A DNA stretch of 64,000 bases from Alphaproteobacteria bacterium (GCA_020632795.1 JACKEV010000021.1:62001-126000), one strand, 5' to 3'; counted from the first letter of the stretch, positions 36,519 to 45,884 are shown. Translations and numbers: made by a program. Notes: a model not told the origin generated them from the letters alone.

Positions 36519-37595
36519 ATGAGACTGCTGCCCCTGCTCCTGATCGTGGCCTGCGGTGACAAGGACGGCGCCGACGACAGCGGCACCCCGCAGGACACCG
36601 ATGACGAGCAGGCGGACACCAGCCCCCCCGAGGACACCGGCTTCCCCTACGTCGACGACCTCGATCAGGACGGCTCGCCCCGCGGCGAGGACTGCGACGA
36701 CCTCAACCCGGCCATCTTCCCCGGGGCCGAGGAGACCTGCGACGGCGTGGACGAGGACTGCGACAGCGCCGTGGATGAGGGGTTGATGGCCACCTGGTAC
36801 CTGGACATCGACCGCGACGGCCACGGGGGCGCCGACTACACGTTGGAGACCTGCGCGCCGCCCGAGGGCTGGGTCAGCTCCTCGGACGACTGCGACGACA
36901 CCGACTTCACGGTCCACCCCGACGCCTTCGAGGTCTGCGACGACGACGTGGACAACGACTGCGACGGCGAGGACGACGCCTGCCCGCCCGAGCCGGGGGC
37001 CTGCTCAGACTTCATGCCCGTCGACAACGTCGGGATGGCCTTGGACTTCTACGACTCGGGCTCCGGCGGGGAGTACACCCGCTGGGACATCGACTACACC
37101 GGCGCGTCGACCTGGGACGGCTACGAGGTCTGGTTGACCGTGGAGACCGGGACCTACGTCTGCGACTGCGACTTCTTCGCCCAGTGGACCCGCACCCTGG
37201 CCTGGACCTGCGAGGTCGATGGGGTCCATCTGGTCTACGAGGACATGGAGAGCACCATCAACTCCCACGGCATCTCCTCAACGTCGGAGACCTTCACGGA
37301 GTACGGTGGCCGCCCGCTGGTGGTGCCGCTCACCATCGAGTCCGGGACCACCTGGCGCGTCGAGGGTGTGCGGCCGCAGGGCGGCCTCTACCACAGCTAC
37401 CCCGCGCAGAGCGGCGGGGTGTGGCACATCCAGACCACCGAGCGCGACCGGGAGGTCGAGGCCGGCACCTGGTACGCCCACCGCATCATGACGCTGGACG
37501 ACTCCGGCAACACCGACAGCTACTGGATCGCCGAGGGCGTGGGCATCATCCGTGACATCGCGGGCTGGGAGCCCCGCACGATCTCGGGGATCTGA
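36519..37595 (+). CDS. MopE-like metal-binding-repeat lipoprotein
   Basis: A 358-residue protein read from the ATG at 36519, which gives a type II signal peptide (MRLLPLLLIVAC, Cys 12). An Asp/Thr-rich linker is followed by two MopE-type units with paired Cys (GEDCDDLNPAIFPGAEETCD, GVDEDCDSAVDEG and a second set ending NDCDGEDDACPPEPG). These Asp/Cys loops probably bind calcium or another metal. The C-terminal 190 residues are a beta-rich domain with a CDCDFF motif and no recognised family. It is likely displayed on the cell surface. Confidence 0.75.
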   Translation: MRLLPLLLIVACGDKDGADDSGTPQDTDDEQADTSPPEDTGFPYVDDLDQDGSPRGEDCDDLNPAIFPGAEETCDGVDEDCDSAVDEGLMATWYLDIDRDGHGGADYTLETCAPPEGWVSSSDDCDDTDFTVHPDAFEVCDDDVDNDCDGEDDACPPEPGACSDFMPVDNVGMALDFYDSGSGGEYTRWDIDYTGASTWDGYEVWLTVETGTYVCDCDFFAQWTRTLAWTCEVDGVHLVYEDMESTINSHGISSTSETFTEYGGRPLVVPLTIESGTTWRVEGVRPQGGLYHSYPAQSGGVWHIQTTERDREVEAGTWYAHRIMTLDDSGNTDSYWIAEGVGIIRDIAGWEPRTISGI

Positions 37596-37597
37596 GC

Positions 37598-39229
37598 ATG
37601 CGGCCCTTCTTCTTCGGCGCCGCGCTGCTGGCGGGCTGCCCCGAGCCCCCCGCGACCGACGACTCTGCGGCGGTGGAGGACTCCGACGACACCAGCGACA
37701 CCGGCTGCGCGCCGCAGACCTGGTATCTGGACGGCGACGGCGACGGCTGGGGCGGCGCGGTGACCTGGGCGGGCTGCGACCAGCCGGACCCCACCTACGT
37801 CGCGCAGGGCGGGGACTGCGACGACGCCGACGCCCGGATCCACCCCGAGGCCCAGGAGATCGGCGGCGATGGGGTCGACCAGGACTGCGACGGCGAGGAC
37901 CCCTACGCGCTGAACCTCTACGAGGGTGAGCTGTTCATCGGCGCCACGGACGACCTCACCCTCTGTGAGGACGGCTACGACGGCGTCGACGGCGACCTGA
38001 CCCTCTTCTTTGTCGACTGGACGGACCTCACGGCCCTCTCCTGTCTGGCCGAGGTGACCGGCAGCTTCACCCTCACGGGTCTGCAGGTCCAGTCGCTGGA
38101 CGGCCTCCAGAGCCTGCGCCACGTCGGGGAGCTGCACCTCCGGAGCGCCGGTGCGCTGACCACCTTCGCGGGGCTGGACAACATCGAGCGGATCGACGAC
38201 TACCTCGAGCTGTCCGGCGTGGCCGAGCTCCAGGACATCGGCGCGCTGGCGGGCCTCCAGGCGCCCCCCGGCGGGCTCGGCCTGCACTTCGACAGCGCGC
38301 TGGATCTGGTGGGCGACTGGTGGAGCCAGGGGGACTACCCCAACGGCCTGCGGCTCTACCTCTACACGGACCACATCCGGGCCTTCTCCGGGCTCACCCG
38401 GGTGCTCGGGGAGGTGACGATCTCCACCCCCGCGCCGGCGGAGGTCTTCGGCCTGGAGTCCCTCGAGGAGGTGGGCGGCCGGCTCCACCTGGGGTACTAC
38501 GGCGCGGCCTTTCCGCCGCTGCCGGCGCTGCGCGCCGTCGGCGGGAACCTGGAGTTCGTCGGAAACTACAGCGATCCGACCCCCTTGCCCACCATGGCTG
38601 CCCTGGAGGAGGTCGGCGGGGACCTGGACCTCTACCAGATCGACGCCGACGGCCTTGAGGCGATGCCGAACCTGCGCTCGGTCGGCGGAACGCTGCGAAT
38701 GGACCGGGTGGTGGACGGCCGGGATCTCTCCGGTCTGCAGTCCCTGACCTCGCTCGGGGCGGTCGCCGTGGAGTACTCCGAGCTGAGCGGCGTCGCCGGG
38801 CTGTCCGGGCTCACCACGCTGGGGTTCCTGAGCCTCCAGGACGCCCAGGTCCGCGACCTCTCCACGATGACGAGCCTGGTCACGCTGGGCGACCTGGACC
38901 TGGACGGCTGCGAGGCGGACACCCTCGGCCCGCTCATCGGCCCGCCCGCCCTGGCGCAGATCGACGAGGACATCCGCATCTACGCCTGCTGGAACATCAC
39001 CGACGTCGCCGGCTTTGACGCGCTGACCGCCGTCGGCGGCGACCTCTCGATCCTGCGGAGCCGCGACCTGGCCGCCCTCTCCGGCTTCCCCGTCCTCGGC
39101 GAGGTCGGGGGGGACCTCACGATCCGAGACAACGGTGTGCTCCCGGAGGCCGAGGCCTGGGCGCTGGTCGAGCGCGTCGGAGAGGCGAACATCGGCGGAT
39201 CCATCGACATCCGCGAGAACGGAGGCTGA
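37598..39229 (+). CDS. Lipoprotein with one MopE-like unit and leucine-rich/receptor-L-like repeats (copy 1)
   Basis: A 543-residue protein with a type II signal peptide (FFFGAALLAGC, Cys 14). Residues 37-105 carry a MopE-like motif (WYLDGDGDGWGG, GGDCDDADARIHPEAQE, GVDQDCDGED). From about 115 to the end there are some fifteen LRR-like or receptor-L-like units (LDGLQSLRHVGELHLRSAG). The solenoid probably binds protein or glycan outside the cell. The start lies 2 bases after the previous stop. The next gene is a full-length paralogue. Confidence 0.78.
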   Translation: MRPFFFGAALLAGCPEPPATDDSAAVEDSDDTSDTGCAPQTWYLDGDGDGWGGAVTWAGCDQPDPTYVAQGGDCDDADARIHPEAQEIGGDGVDQDCDGEDPYALNLYEGELFIGATDDLTLCEDGYDGVDGDLTLFFVDWTDLTALSCLAEVTGSFTLTGLQVQSLDGLQSLRHVGELHLRSAGALTTFAGLDNIERIDDYLELSGVAELQDIGALAGLQAPPGGLGLHFDSALDLVGDWWSQGDYPNGLRLYLYTDHIRAFSGLTRVLGEVTISTPAPAEVFGLESLEEVGGRLHLGYYGAAFPPLPALRAVGGNLEFVGNYSDPTPLPTMAALEEVGGDLDLYQIDADGLEAMPNLRSVGGTLRMDRVVDGRDLSGLQSLTSLGAVAVEYSELSGVAGLSGLTTLGFLSLQDAQVRDLSTMTSLVTLGDLDLDGCEADTLGPLIGPPALAQIDEDIRIYACWNITDVAGFDALTAVGGDLSILRSRDLAALSGFPVLGEVGGDLTIRDNGVLPEAEAWALVERVGEANIGGSIDIRENGG

Positions 39230-39232
39230 CCC

Positions 39233-40882
39233 ATGCGAGCGCCCCTCATTCTCGCAGCGCTGCTGCTGGCGGGCTGCCCCAAGCCCCCCGCGACCGACGA
39301 CTCCGCGGCCGTGGAGGACGTCGACGACACCGGCGAGACCGGCGACACAGGCTGCGCGCCGCAGACCTGGTTCCTCGACGGCGACGGTGACGGCTGGGGG
39401 GGCGAGGTCACCTGGGAGGCCTGCGCGCAGCCCAGCCCCTACTACGTCGACCAGGGTGGAGACTGCGACGACGCCGACGCCCGGGTCCACCCCGAGGCCC
39501 AGGAGGTCGGCGGCGACGGCGTCGACCAGGACTGCGACGGCGCCGACCCCTACGCGCTGAACCTCTACGACGGCGACCTGTTCGTCAGCGGCGCGGACGC
39601 CTTCACCCTCTGCGAGCAGGGCTACGACGGCGTCGACGGCGACCTGAGCATCTACTACAGCGACTGGACCGACCTCAGCCCGCTGAGCTGCCTCGTGGAT
39701 GTCACCGGGCGCTTCGAGGTGGCCTATGTGCACGCGCTCACCTCGCTGGACGGACTGGAGCGCCTGCAGCACGTCGGCGAGCTGGCCGTCCGCCGCAACG
39801 ACGGCCTGCTCAGCTTCGACGGGATGGACGCGCTGGAGCAGGTCGACGACCTCGTCGAGGTCTGGGGCAACGGCAGCCTGCGGGACATCCGGGCATTACG
39901 CAACCTCCAGGTTGCGCCTGGAGGCGTCCAGCTCTACCAGAACGGGCCGGTGACGGAGCTGGAGGGGGCGTGGTGGAGCCAGGGCGACTACCCGGGTGGG
40001 CTGCTGCTGAGCCTGGACGTCGGTCATCTGCGGATCCTCTCGGGCATCACCCACATCCAGGGGGACGTGGACATCGCCACCGACGACCCCGACGGCGCCT
40101 TCGGCCTGGAGGCGCTGGAGGAGGTCGGCGGGGGCCTGCGGCTCAGCGGGTATCGGGACGCCTTCCCGCCGCTGCCGGCGCTGCGGTCGGTCGGCGGGAC
40201 GCTGGACCTGAACGGCTCCTTCAGCGACTACACGCCGCTCCCCGACCTGAGCGCCCTCGATCAGGTCAGCGGTGACCTCGACCTGTATCAGGTCAACGTG
40301 GACGGGATGAGCGCGCTCCCCAACCTGCGGTTCATCGGGCGCGAGCTGCTGATGGAGCGGATCGACGACGGTCGGGACCTCTCGGGCCTGCAGTCCCTGG
40401 AGGAGGTGGGGGGCGTCTACATCTACAACGCCGAGGTCACCGGCCTCGACGGCCTCTCGGCGCTGACCACGCTCGATCGCCTCGAGCTGGAGGATGTGCA
40501 GGTCCTGGACCTGTCGGTCCTGGGGAGCCTGGTCCAGCTCGGGGAGCTGCGCGTCTACGGGGTTGAGCCCGACGCGGCCGGCCCCTTCATCGGCCCGCCC
40601 GCCCTGGAGGAGATCACCGGCCACCTGGCCGTGATCTACAGCGACGACCTGACCGACATCGCCGGCTTCGACGCGCTGGGCGCGATCGGCGGTGACCTGA
40701 ACATTCGGGGCAACGCCGACCTGACCGCCCTCTCGGGTTTTCCGGTGCTGGGCGCGGTGGGTGAGGACTTCACGGTGCGCGGCAACGGCGCGCTGCCCCG
40801 CGCCGAGGCCGAGGCCCTGCTGGACCGCGTCGGCCGGGAGAACGTCGGCGGCCAGGTGGACCTGGACGGGAACAACGGCTGA
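39233..40882 (+). CDS. Lipoprotein with one MopE-like unit and leucine-rich/receptor-L-like repeats (copy 2)
   Basis: A 549-residue paralogue of the preceding gene and collinear with it from signal peptide (LILAALLLAGC) to C-terminus. The MopE unit is nearly identical (WFLDGDGDGWGG, GGDCDDADARVHPEAQE). The solenoid has diverged more, with many surface substitutions while the framework (AFPPLPALR.VGG, DGRDLSGLQSL) is kept. It is 3 bases downstream of copy 1. This is a tandem duplication whose ligand-facing part has changed. Confidence 0.78.
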   Translation: MRAPLILAALLLAGCPKPPATDDSAAVEDVDDTGETGDTGCAPQTWFLDGDGDGWGGEVTWEACAQPSPYYVDQGGDCDDADARVHPEAQEVGGDGVDQDCDGADPYALNLYDGDLFVSGADAFTLCEQGYDGVDGDLSIYYSDWTDLSPLSCLVDVTGRFEVAYVHALTSLDGLERLQHVGELAVRRNDGLLSFDGMDALEQVDDLVEVWGNGSLRDIRALRNLQVAPGGVQLYQNGPVTELEGAWWSQGDYPGGLLLSLDVGHLRILSGITHIQGDVDIATDDPDGAFGLEALEEVGGGLRLSGYRDAFPPLPALRSVGGTLDLNGSFSDYTPLPDLSALDQVSGDLDLYQVNVDGMSALPNLRFIGRELLMERIDDGRDLSGLQSLEEVGGVYIYNAEVTGLDGLSALTTLDRLELEDVQVLDLSVLGSLVQLGELRVYGVEPDAAGPFIGPPALEEITGHLAVIYSDDLTDIAGFDALGAIGGDLNIRGNADLTALSGFPVLGAVGEDFTVRGNGALPRAEAEALLDRVGRENVGGQVDLDGNNG

Positions 40883-40888
40883 GGGGCC

Positions 40889-42109
40889 CTACAGGTCCTC
40901 CACCTTGATCTCGACCCCCGCGCGCTCCAGGCGCTCGATGAGCACCGACCCGATGGCGCTGGCGGGCGTGAGCACGCCGCCGTGGTCCGGGCCGCCGACG
41001 AGCGCGTCGCGGTCGAGCACCAGGGCCAGGGCGCACTGGGAGATGAGCAGGGAGGTGAACTTGTAGCCGGGGTCGCCCTTCCCGAAGAAGCTGAGCCGCG
41101 CCCGCCGGCCGTCCTCGGCGGTCCCGTAGAACAAGCCGCGGGTCCAGCCCTTCTCACGGGCATCCTTGGCGGGGCCTTCGCCGGGATCCGGGCCCAGCCG
41201 GGCCAGCAGCTTGCGCCCCAGCGGGGAGCTGGTCATCGCGGTCAGCGCGCCCAGGCCGGCAGCGGACATCGTGGCCTGGAGGCGCCCGGCGCTGCGGCCG
41301 AGCAGGGCGGCCTCGTTGTAGCTGAACAGGGGGCCGTAGGGGTGCCCCAGCGCGGCGTGGAGGGCGGCGCTGCGGCGCACCGCGCGGGTGTTGATGGCGG
41401 CCATCAGGAAGGGGGCGGTCCAGGCCCCCAGGTCCGGGTCGAAGCGCACGCTGGTGAGGTTGCGGCTGCGCGCCTTCACCTCTTCGGGGATGTCGCCCTC
41501 GGGGTTCAGCAGGAACGGGCGGGCCAGGCGGCGGATCTCCCCGGACTCCGCCATGTCCATCATCGAGTGCAGGGTGCCCCCGGAGACCCCGCCCTTGCCG
41601 CCCAGCAGGCCCTGGACGTGGCCCGTGGCCTGGCCGTGGCGGTCGCGGAAGTGGCGCACCAGCCCCAACGCGCCCACCTCGGAGGGCACCGAGTCGTACC
41701 CGCAGAAGTGGGTGATGCGGGCGCCGTTGGCCTTCGCGGTGTCGTGGTAGCGGTCGATCATGTCGCGGGCCCAGGGGGTCTCGCCGGTCAGGTCGACGTA
41801 GTCGGTGCCCAGCCGGGCGCAGGCGGCCACCAGGGGCTCGCCGTAGCGCGCGTAGGGCCCCACCGTGGTGATCACCACCCGGGTCTGGGCGGCCATCGCG
41901 TCCAGGGAGGCGTCGTCCGCGCTGTCGGCCCGCACGAGGGGCACGTCCAGCCCCTCGGCCTCGGCGACCGCCTTCAGCTTGTCGGTGTTGCGCCCGGCGA
42001 TGGCCCAGCGCACCCCCTCGGGGGCGTGGTCCCGCAGGTAGACCGCGACGAGCCGCCCGGTGAAGCCGGTCGCGCCGTAGAGGATGATGTCGAAGCTCGG
42101 CTCGCCCAT
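40889..42109 (-). CDS. Saccharopine dehydrogenase-like NADP-binding oxidoreductase
   Basis: A 406-residue protein. The N-terminal Rossmann motif is ILYGATGFTGRLVAVYL (GATGFTG). THFCGYDSVPSEVGAL is typical of the saccharopine-dehydrogenase-like/trans-acting enoyl reductase group. There is a weakly hydrophobic patch near residue 285. The substrate is not known; relatives act in lipid metabolism. The gene follows the kelch lipoprotein with a 3-base gap on the minus strand. Confidence 0.8.
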   Translation of the reverse strand: MGEPSFDIILYGATGFTGRLVAVYLRDHAPEGVRWAIAGRNTDKLKAVAEAEGLDVPLVRADSADDASLDAMAAQTRVVITTVGPYARYGEPLVAACARLGTDYVDLTGETPWARDMIDRYHDTAKANGARITHFCGYDSVPSEVGALGLVRHFRDRHGQATGHVQGLLGGKGGVSGGTLHSMMDMAESGEIRRLARPFLLNPEGDIPEEVKARSRNLTSVRFDPDLGAWTAPFLMAAINTRAVRRSAALHAALGHPYGPLFSYNEAALLGRSAGRLQATMSAAGLGALTAMTSSPLGRKLLARLGPDPGEGPAKDAREKGWTRGLFYGTAEDGRRARLSFFGKGDPGYKFTSLLISQCALALVLDRDALVGGPDHGGVLTPASAIGSVLIERLERAGVEIKVEDL

Positions 42110-42112
42110 GCG

Positions 42113-43108
42113 CTACTCCTCCTCCTCGGGGTTGGCCCACAGCTCGGTCCAGGTGCTGGAGGCGAAGTCGAAGGACCACACGTCTGCCATGAACTCGGGC
42201 TCCTCGATGCGGAAGGTGTCCCCGCCCATGATGATGAAGGTGCCGCCGTCGGGGGTGATGTCCGAGACGTGGGCGTCCCGGATGATGGGGCCGCCGGTGT
42301 AGTCCCAGCCGCCCCAGGTCCCCGCGTCGGTTCCGGTCCCGGGGTCGAACGCCCACACCCGGTTCTCCTCGTCGTAGCCGCCCCAGGCCAGGATCCGGCC
42401 GTCGACGAGGTGCACGCTGTGGCTGGCCCGCTCGGGGGGCAGGGTGTCGCCCTGGTCCACCTCGGTCCAGGTCAGGGTGGTCGTGTCGACCTGGTAGAGC
42501 CAGTCGCCCCGGCGCTCCGGGGAGATGCCGGCGTGGACCCACACCGCGCCCCGGGCCTCGTCCCAGACCACGCCGTGGCGGTTGATCGCCGGGCTGTCGA
42601 CCGGGGCCAGCTCGGTCCAGGTGTTCGCGGCGAAGTCGTACGCCCACAGGTCGTCGCGGATGATGTCCTCGTCGCCGTCGTTGTATCGCCCGCCGTGGAC
42701 CCAGAGCTGGTCGCCCACCACGACCGAGGCGGCCTTGAAGCGCGGGGGCGGGGGGCCGCCGGAGGGCTCCAGCAGGGTCCAGGACCCATCGGCGCTGGCC
42801 CAGCGGTAGAGGCGGTCCGAGTCGAGGTTGCCCTCCACCGTGCCCCCGAACAGGTAGAAGTCCCCGTCGTAGCGGGCGATGGTGGCGCGGAAGATGGGCT
42901 CGGGCGGGTCGGGGAGCTGCTCCCAGGTCTGCGCCGCGAGGTCGAAGCGCCAGGCGTCGATGATCTTGCCGTCCTCGTCGCTGCCCCCGGCGATGTAGAG
43001 CTGCTCACCGGCCTCGTCCAGCGCACCGAGGTGCGAGTAGCGGGCGCGGGGGTGCTCCGGCTCGACGTCCTTCGCCGTGCACGCCAGCAGGATCAAGGGG
43101 ATCCACAT
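42113..43108 (-). CDS. Kelch-repeat lipoprotein
   Basis: A 331-residue protein; the ATG at 43108 has a perfect AGGAGG 5 bases upstream. The signal peptide is very short (MWIPLILLAC, Cys 10). Five to six kelch units of about 50 residues follow (YIAGGSDEDGKIIDAWRFDL, DFYLFGGTVEGN, WVHGGRYNDGDEDIIRDDLW, ILAWGGYDEENRVWAFD), forming a beta-propeller. The C-terminus is Glu-rich. Probably a surface-attached binding protein. Confidence 0.82.
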   Translation of the reverse strand: MWIPLILLACTAKDVEPEHPRARYSHLGALDEAGEQLYIAGGSDEDGKIIDAWRFDLAAQTWEQLPDPPEPIFRATIARYDGDFYLFGGTVEGNLDSDRLYRWASADGSWTLLEPSGGPPPPRFKAASVVVGDQLWVHGGRYNDGDEDIIRDDLWAYDFAANTWTELAPVDSPAINRHGVVWDEARGAVWVHAGISPERRGDWLYQVDTTTLTWTEVDQGDTLPPERASHSVHLVDGRILAWGGYDEENRVWAFDPGTGTDAGTWGGWDYTGGPIIRDAHVSDITPDGGTFIIMGGDTFRIEEPEFMADVWSFDFASSTWTELWANPEEEE

Positions 43109-43138
43109 CCTGACCTCCTTCAACAGGCTCCCCTCGTC

Positions 43139-43144
43139 TATAGT
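43139..43144 (+). promoter_or_regulatory. Candidate -10 element for the STN-protein operon
   Basis: TATAGT differs from the TATAAT consensus at one base and lies between divergent genes, 11 bases before the GGGAGG of the STN gene. No good -35 is seen 16-18 bases upstream, so an activator may be needed. Confidence 0.35.
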
Positions 43145-43166
43145 GTGGTGCGACGGGAGGTGCGTG

Positions 43167-43526
43167 GTGCTCAGCATGATCCTCATCGCCGCTGCGGCGG
43201 CCGGCGAGCCCGATGACGGCGGCGTCATCATCCACCTCGGCGGCGAGGTCCGCGCGGCCGACGACGCGGGCAAGGCGCCGTTCGCGGCGCTGCCGAACCA
43301 CCGGGTCACCATCGACGTGGTCGAGGCCGACGTGGGTGCGCTGCTGCGCCTGATGGCCACCAACGGCGACCTCAACATCGTGCTGGCCGACGGGGTGGCC
43401 GGGACGGTCACGGTGCAGGTCGAGGCCCAGCCCTGGGACCTCACTCTGGACCACATCCTGCAGGCCGCCGGGCTGGAGGCCACGCAGCTCGGGGACAACG
43501 TGCTCCTGGTGAGCCCCGCCGGGTGA
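43167..43526 (+). CDS. STN (secretin/TonB short N-terminal)-domain protein
   Basis: A 119-residue exported protein. GTG at 43167 is preferred because GGGAGG lies 6 bases upstream; GTG at 43164 and ATG at 43176 are alternatives. A short hydrophobic leader (MILIAAAAAG) is followed by an STN domain at about 45-115 (HRVTIDVVEADVGALLRLMA, NGDLNIVLADGVAGTVTVQV, PWDLTLDHILQAAGL). That domain normally starts PilQ/GspD secretins or TonB receptors, but no barrel follows here. The stop overlaps the next start in GTGA. Confidence 0.7.
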   Translation: MLSMILIAAAAAGEPDDGGVIIHLGGEVRAADDAGKAPFAALPNHRVTIDVVEADVGALLRLMATNGDLNIVLADGVAGTVTVQVEAQPWDLTLDHILQAAGLEATQLGDNVLLVSPAG

Positions 43527-44284
43527 TCCAGCCCCTCCGGGACCTCTTCAAGCACCCGGCGATGGACGTCGGCTGGCTGCTGCTCGGCCTGCTCGTCGCG
43601 GGGGTGTGGGCGCCCCTGGTCGGGGATGAGCTGGAGATGGTCTCAGGTGGGGAGATCGCGCTGCTGGCCTGGCTGCGCTGCGCGCTGCACGAGCGCCTCG
43701 ACTGGTTCTTCCGAGGCCTCGTGCTCATCGGCATCAGCGCGCCGCTCATCGCGGGGAGCACCGCGCCGCTGTTCTACAGCGGGGGCTTGTCCTGGCACGC
43801 CCTGAGCGAGACCGCGCTGCCGGCGGCGCTGCCTGGAGCGGCGCTGGTGGCCCTGGCGCTGTGGGGCCGCCGACACCAGGGGGCGGCCCTGACCGAGCCA
43901 CCGGCCTGGCTGCCGCGGGTGCGCCTGGGCATGCGGGTGGCGGTGTGGTTCATCGTCATCGCGCTGTCGTCGGGGCAGTGGGGGCCGCTGACCATCGCGG
44001 CGGTCATCGGCGGTGCGCTGGCGGGCTTCGCCGGGCTGGTGGCGATCCTGCGGGTCCGGCTTCGCTTGACCGCCCGCGGCGTGGGCGCGCTGATCGGCGT
44101 CGTCGGCGCCGGGGTGGTGGGGGTCGGCGCGCTCCTGATCGCCACCCAGGGCGGGCGGGTCAGCGCTGAGGAGGCGGCCCTGGCGATGGTTCCGGGGGCG
44201 GTCCTCGTGGGGCTCGGCGGACTGGTGGCAGCGGCGGGCCGGGGACGTGCGATGATCGGCGCCTCCCCGAATGACTTGAGGTGA
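43523..44284 (+). CDS. Polytopic membrane protein of unknown function
   Basis: A 253-residue protein with about six transmembrane helices (for example VGWLLLGLLVAGVWAPLVG, WFIVIALSS, LTIAAVIGGALAGFAGLVAIL, GALIGVVGAGVVGVGALLI). It starts at GTG within the GTGA overlap with the STN gene. I recognise no family. Coupling to an STN protein suggests an envelope complex. Confidence 0.6.
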   Translation: MIQPLRDLFKHPAMDVGWLLLGLLVAGVWAPLVGDELEMVSGGEIALLAWLRCALHERLDWFFRGLVLIGISAPLIAGSTAPLFYSGGLSWHALSETALPAALPGAALVALALWGRRHQGAALTEPPAWLPRVRLGMRVAVWFIVIALSSGQWGPLTIAAVIGGALAGFAGLVAILRVRLRLTARGVGALIGVVGAGVVGVGALLIATQGGRVSAEEAALAMVPGAVLVGLGGLVAAAGRGRAMIGASPNDLR

Positions 44285-44287
44285 ACC

Positions 44288-44524
44288 ATGAGCCAGACCC
44301 CCAGCGACTTCCCGATGCTCGGCCGCCTGATCAAGCACGCCGCTGAGGCCGGGGCCAACGAGAGCGAGGTGATGCGCGCGCTGGCCCACAGGGACTTCCA
44401 CTTCTTCCTGACCATCTTCATCCGGGACGACGGCATCCTGGACAAGGAGGAGCGGGCGATGCTGGAGTGGCTCCAGACCCGCCAGCGGGAGGGCACCTGG
44501 TACGAGCCGCCCGCCGAGCCGTGA
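44288..44524 (+). CDS. Small hypothetical protein
   Basis: A 78-residue soluble, mostly helical protein (LIKHAAEAGANESEVMRAL, LDKEERAMLEWLQTR), rich in His and acidic residues. TGAGGTGAACC before the ATG supplies the ribosome binding site. It is 3 bases after the membrane protein gene and 19 bases before the NtrC-type regulator. The function is unknown. Confidence 0.6.
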   Translation: MSQTPSDFPMLGRLIKHAAEAGANESEVMRALAHRDFHFFLTIFIRDDGILDKEERAMLEWLQTRQREGTWYEPPAEP

Positions 44525-44543
44525 GCCGCGTTAGAAGGGCCTG

Positions 44544-45884
44544 ATGGCCACCCCCCTGCTGTGGGTGGAGGACGACCCCGCCCTCCGCCGCGTCTACCGC
44601 CCCCTGCTCCAGGCCGAGGGCTTCGAGGTCACCGAGGCTGGCGACCCCGCCGAGGCCCTGGCCGCCGCGCGCCGCGCCCCCCCCCAGGTGGTGCTGCTGG
44701 ACCTCATGCTGCCCCCCAGCCAGACGACCGCCGAGGGCTTCGGCGTGCTGGACGCCCTGCTGGAGCGGGACCCGGGCACCAAGGTGGTCGTGGTCACCGG
44801 CGCGGGGGCCCGCACCACCGCGCTGGAGGCGGTGCGCCGGGGGGCCCACGACTTCCTGACCAAGCCCGTCGACCCCGACGTGCTGCTGGTCGTGCTCCAG
44901 CGGGCGCTCGCCCGGGCCCGGCTGGAGGCCCAGGTCACCAGCCTGCGCGACCAGCTCGCCCAGGCCCGGCCCCGAGGCTCGATGATCGGGGGCTCGGCGC
45001 CCTTCCAGGCGGCGGTGGACCTGGCCGACCGGGTCGCGCCCACCGACCTGCCCGTGCTGGTCACCGGCGAGAACGGCACGGGCAAGGAGCTGCTGGCCCG
45101 CCGGGTCCACGAGGCCAGCCGGCGGTCCGAGCGCCCCTTCGTGGCGGTCAACTGCGGGGCCCTGCCGCCCACCCTGCTGGAGAGCACCCTGTTCGGGCAC
45201 GTCCGGGGGGCGTTCACCGGCGCGGATCGCAGCCGCCGGGGGCTCTTCCAGGAGGCCCACACCGGCACGCTCTTCCTGGACGAGGTCGGGGAGATGGAGC
45301 CGCCCACCCAGGTCCGCCTGCTGCGCGCCCTGGAGAGCGGTGAGATCCTGCCGGTGGGCGCGGACCGCCCCGTCACCGTGGACGTGCGGATCGTCTCGGC
45401 GACCAACCGCAAGCTCGAGGAGATGGTCTCGACGGGGGCGTTCCGCGACGACCTGTACTGGCGCCTGCGGGGCATCGAGATCACCCTGCCGCCCCTGCGG
45501 GACCGGGGCGACGACGTGCTGCTGCTGGCCCGCCACTTCCTCACCGACGCGCCCCTGGGCGGGCCCCACACCTTGTCCCCCCGCGCCGAGGACGCCCTGC
45601 GCGCCCACCCCTGGCCCGGCAACCTGCGGGAGCTGCGCCACGCGATGCAGCGCGCGGCGGTGATGGCCGGCCCCCGCCGCCTCATCGAGCCCCAGGACCT
45701 GGGTCTGCGCGCCCCCGACACCCCCGACGGTGACACCCTGGCCGAGCAGGTCGAGGCTCTGGAGCGCCGCGCCATCGCCGCCGCCCTGGCCGCCGAGGGC
45801 GGCAACCGCACCCGCGCGGCGAAGCGCCTGGGGCTGTCGCGGCAGGGGCTGCTGAACAAGATGGCGCGGTTCGAGTTGGAGTGA
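44544..45884 (+). CDS. NtrC-family sigma-54-dependent response regulator
   Basis: A 446-residue protein. A receiver domain covers residues 5-120 (acidic WVEDD, phospho-acceptor Asp 53 in VLLDLMLP, Lys in FLTKPVDPD). An AAA+ sigma-54-interaction domain covers about 145-375: Walker A TGENGTGKE near 175, GAFTGA near 223 for contact with sigma-54, Walker B TLFLDEVGEM. A Fis-type HTH ends the protein (NRTRAAKRLGLSRQGLLNKM). No histidine kinase is adjacent. The stop overlaps the AraC-type gene as TGATG. Confidence 0.93.
   Translation: MATPLLWVEDDPALRRVYRPLLQAEGFEVTEAGDPAEALAAARRAPPQVVLLDLMLPPSQTTAEGFGVLDALLERDPGTKVVVVTGAGARTTALEAVRRGAHDFLTKPVDPDVLLVVLQRALARARLEAQVTSLRDQLAQARPRGSMIGGSAPFQAAVDLADRVAPTDLPVLVTGENGTGKELLARRVHEASRRSERPFVAVNCGALPPTLLESTLFGHVRGAFTGADRSRRGLFQEAHTGTLFLDEVGEMEPPTQVRLLRALESGEILPVGADRPVTVDVRIVSATNRKLEEMVSTGAFRDDLYWRLRGIEITLPPLRDRGDDVLLLARHFLTDAPLGGPHTLSPRAEDALRAHPWPGNLRELRHAMQRAAVMAGPRRLIEPQDLGLRAPDTPDGDTLAEQVEALERRAIAAALAAEGGNRTRAAKRLGLSRQGLLNKMARFELE

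Noticed and set aside
37598..40882. A single gene broken by frameshift
   Set aside because: Each half has its own signal peptide, metal-binding unit, full solenoid and stop; they are paralogues and not fragments.
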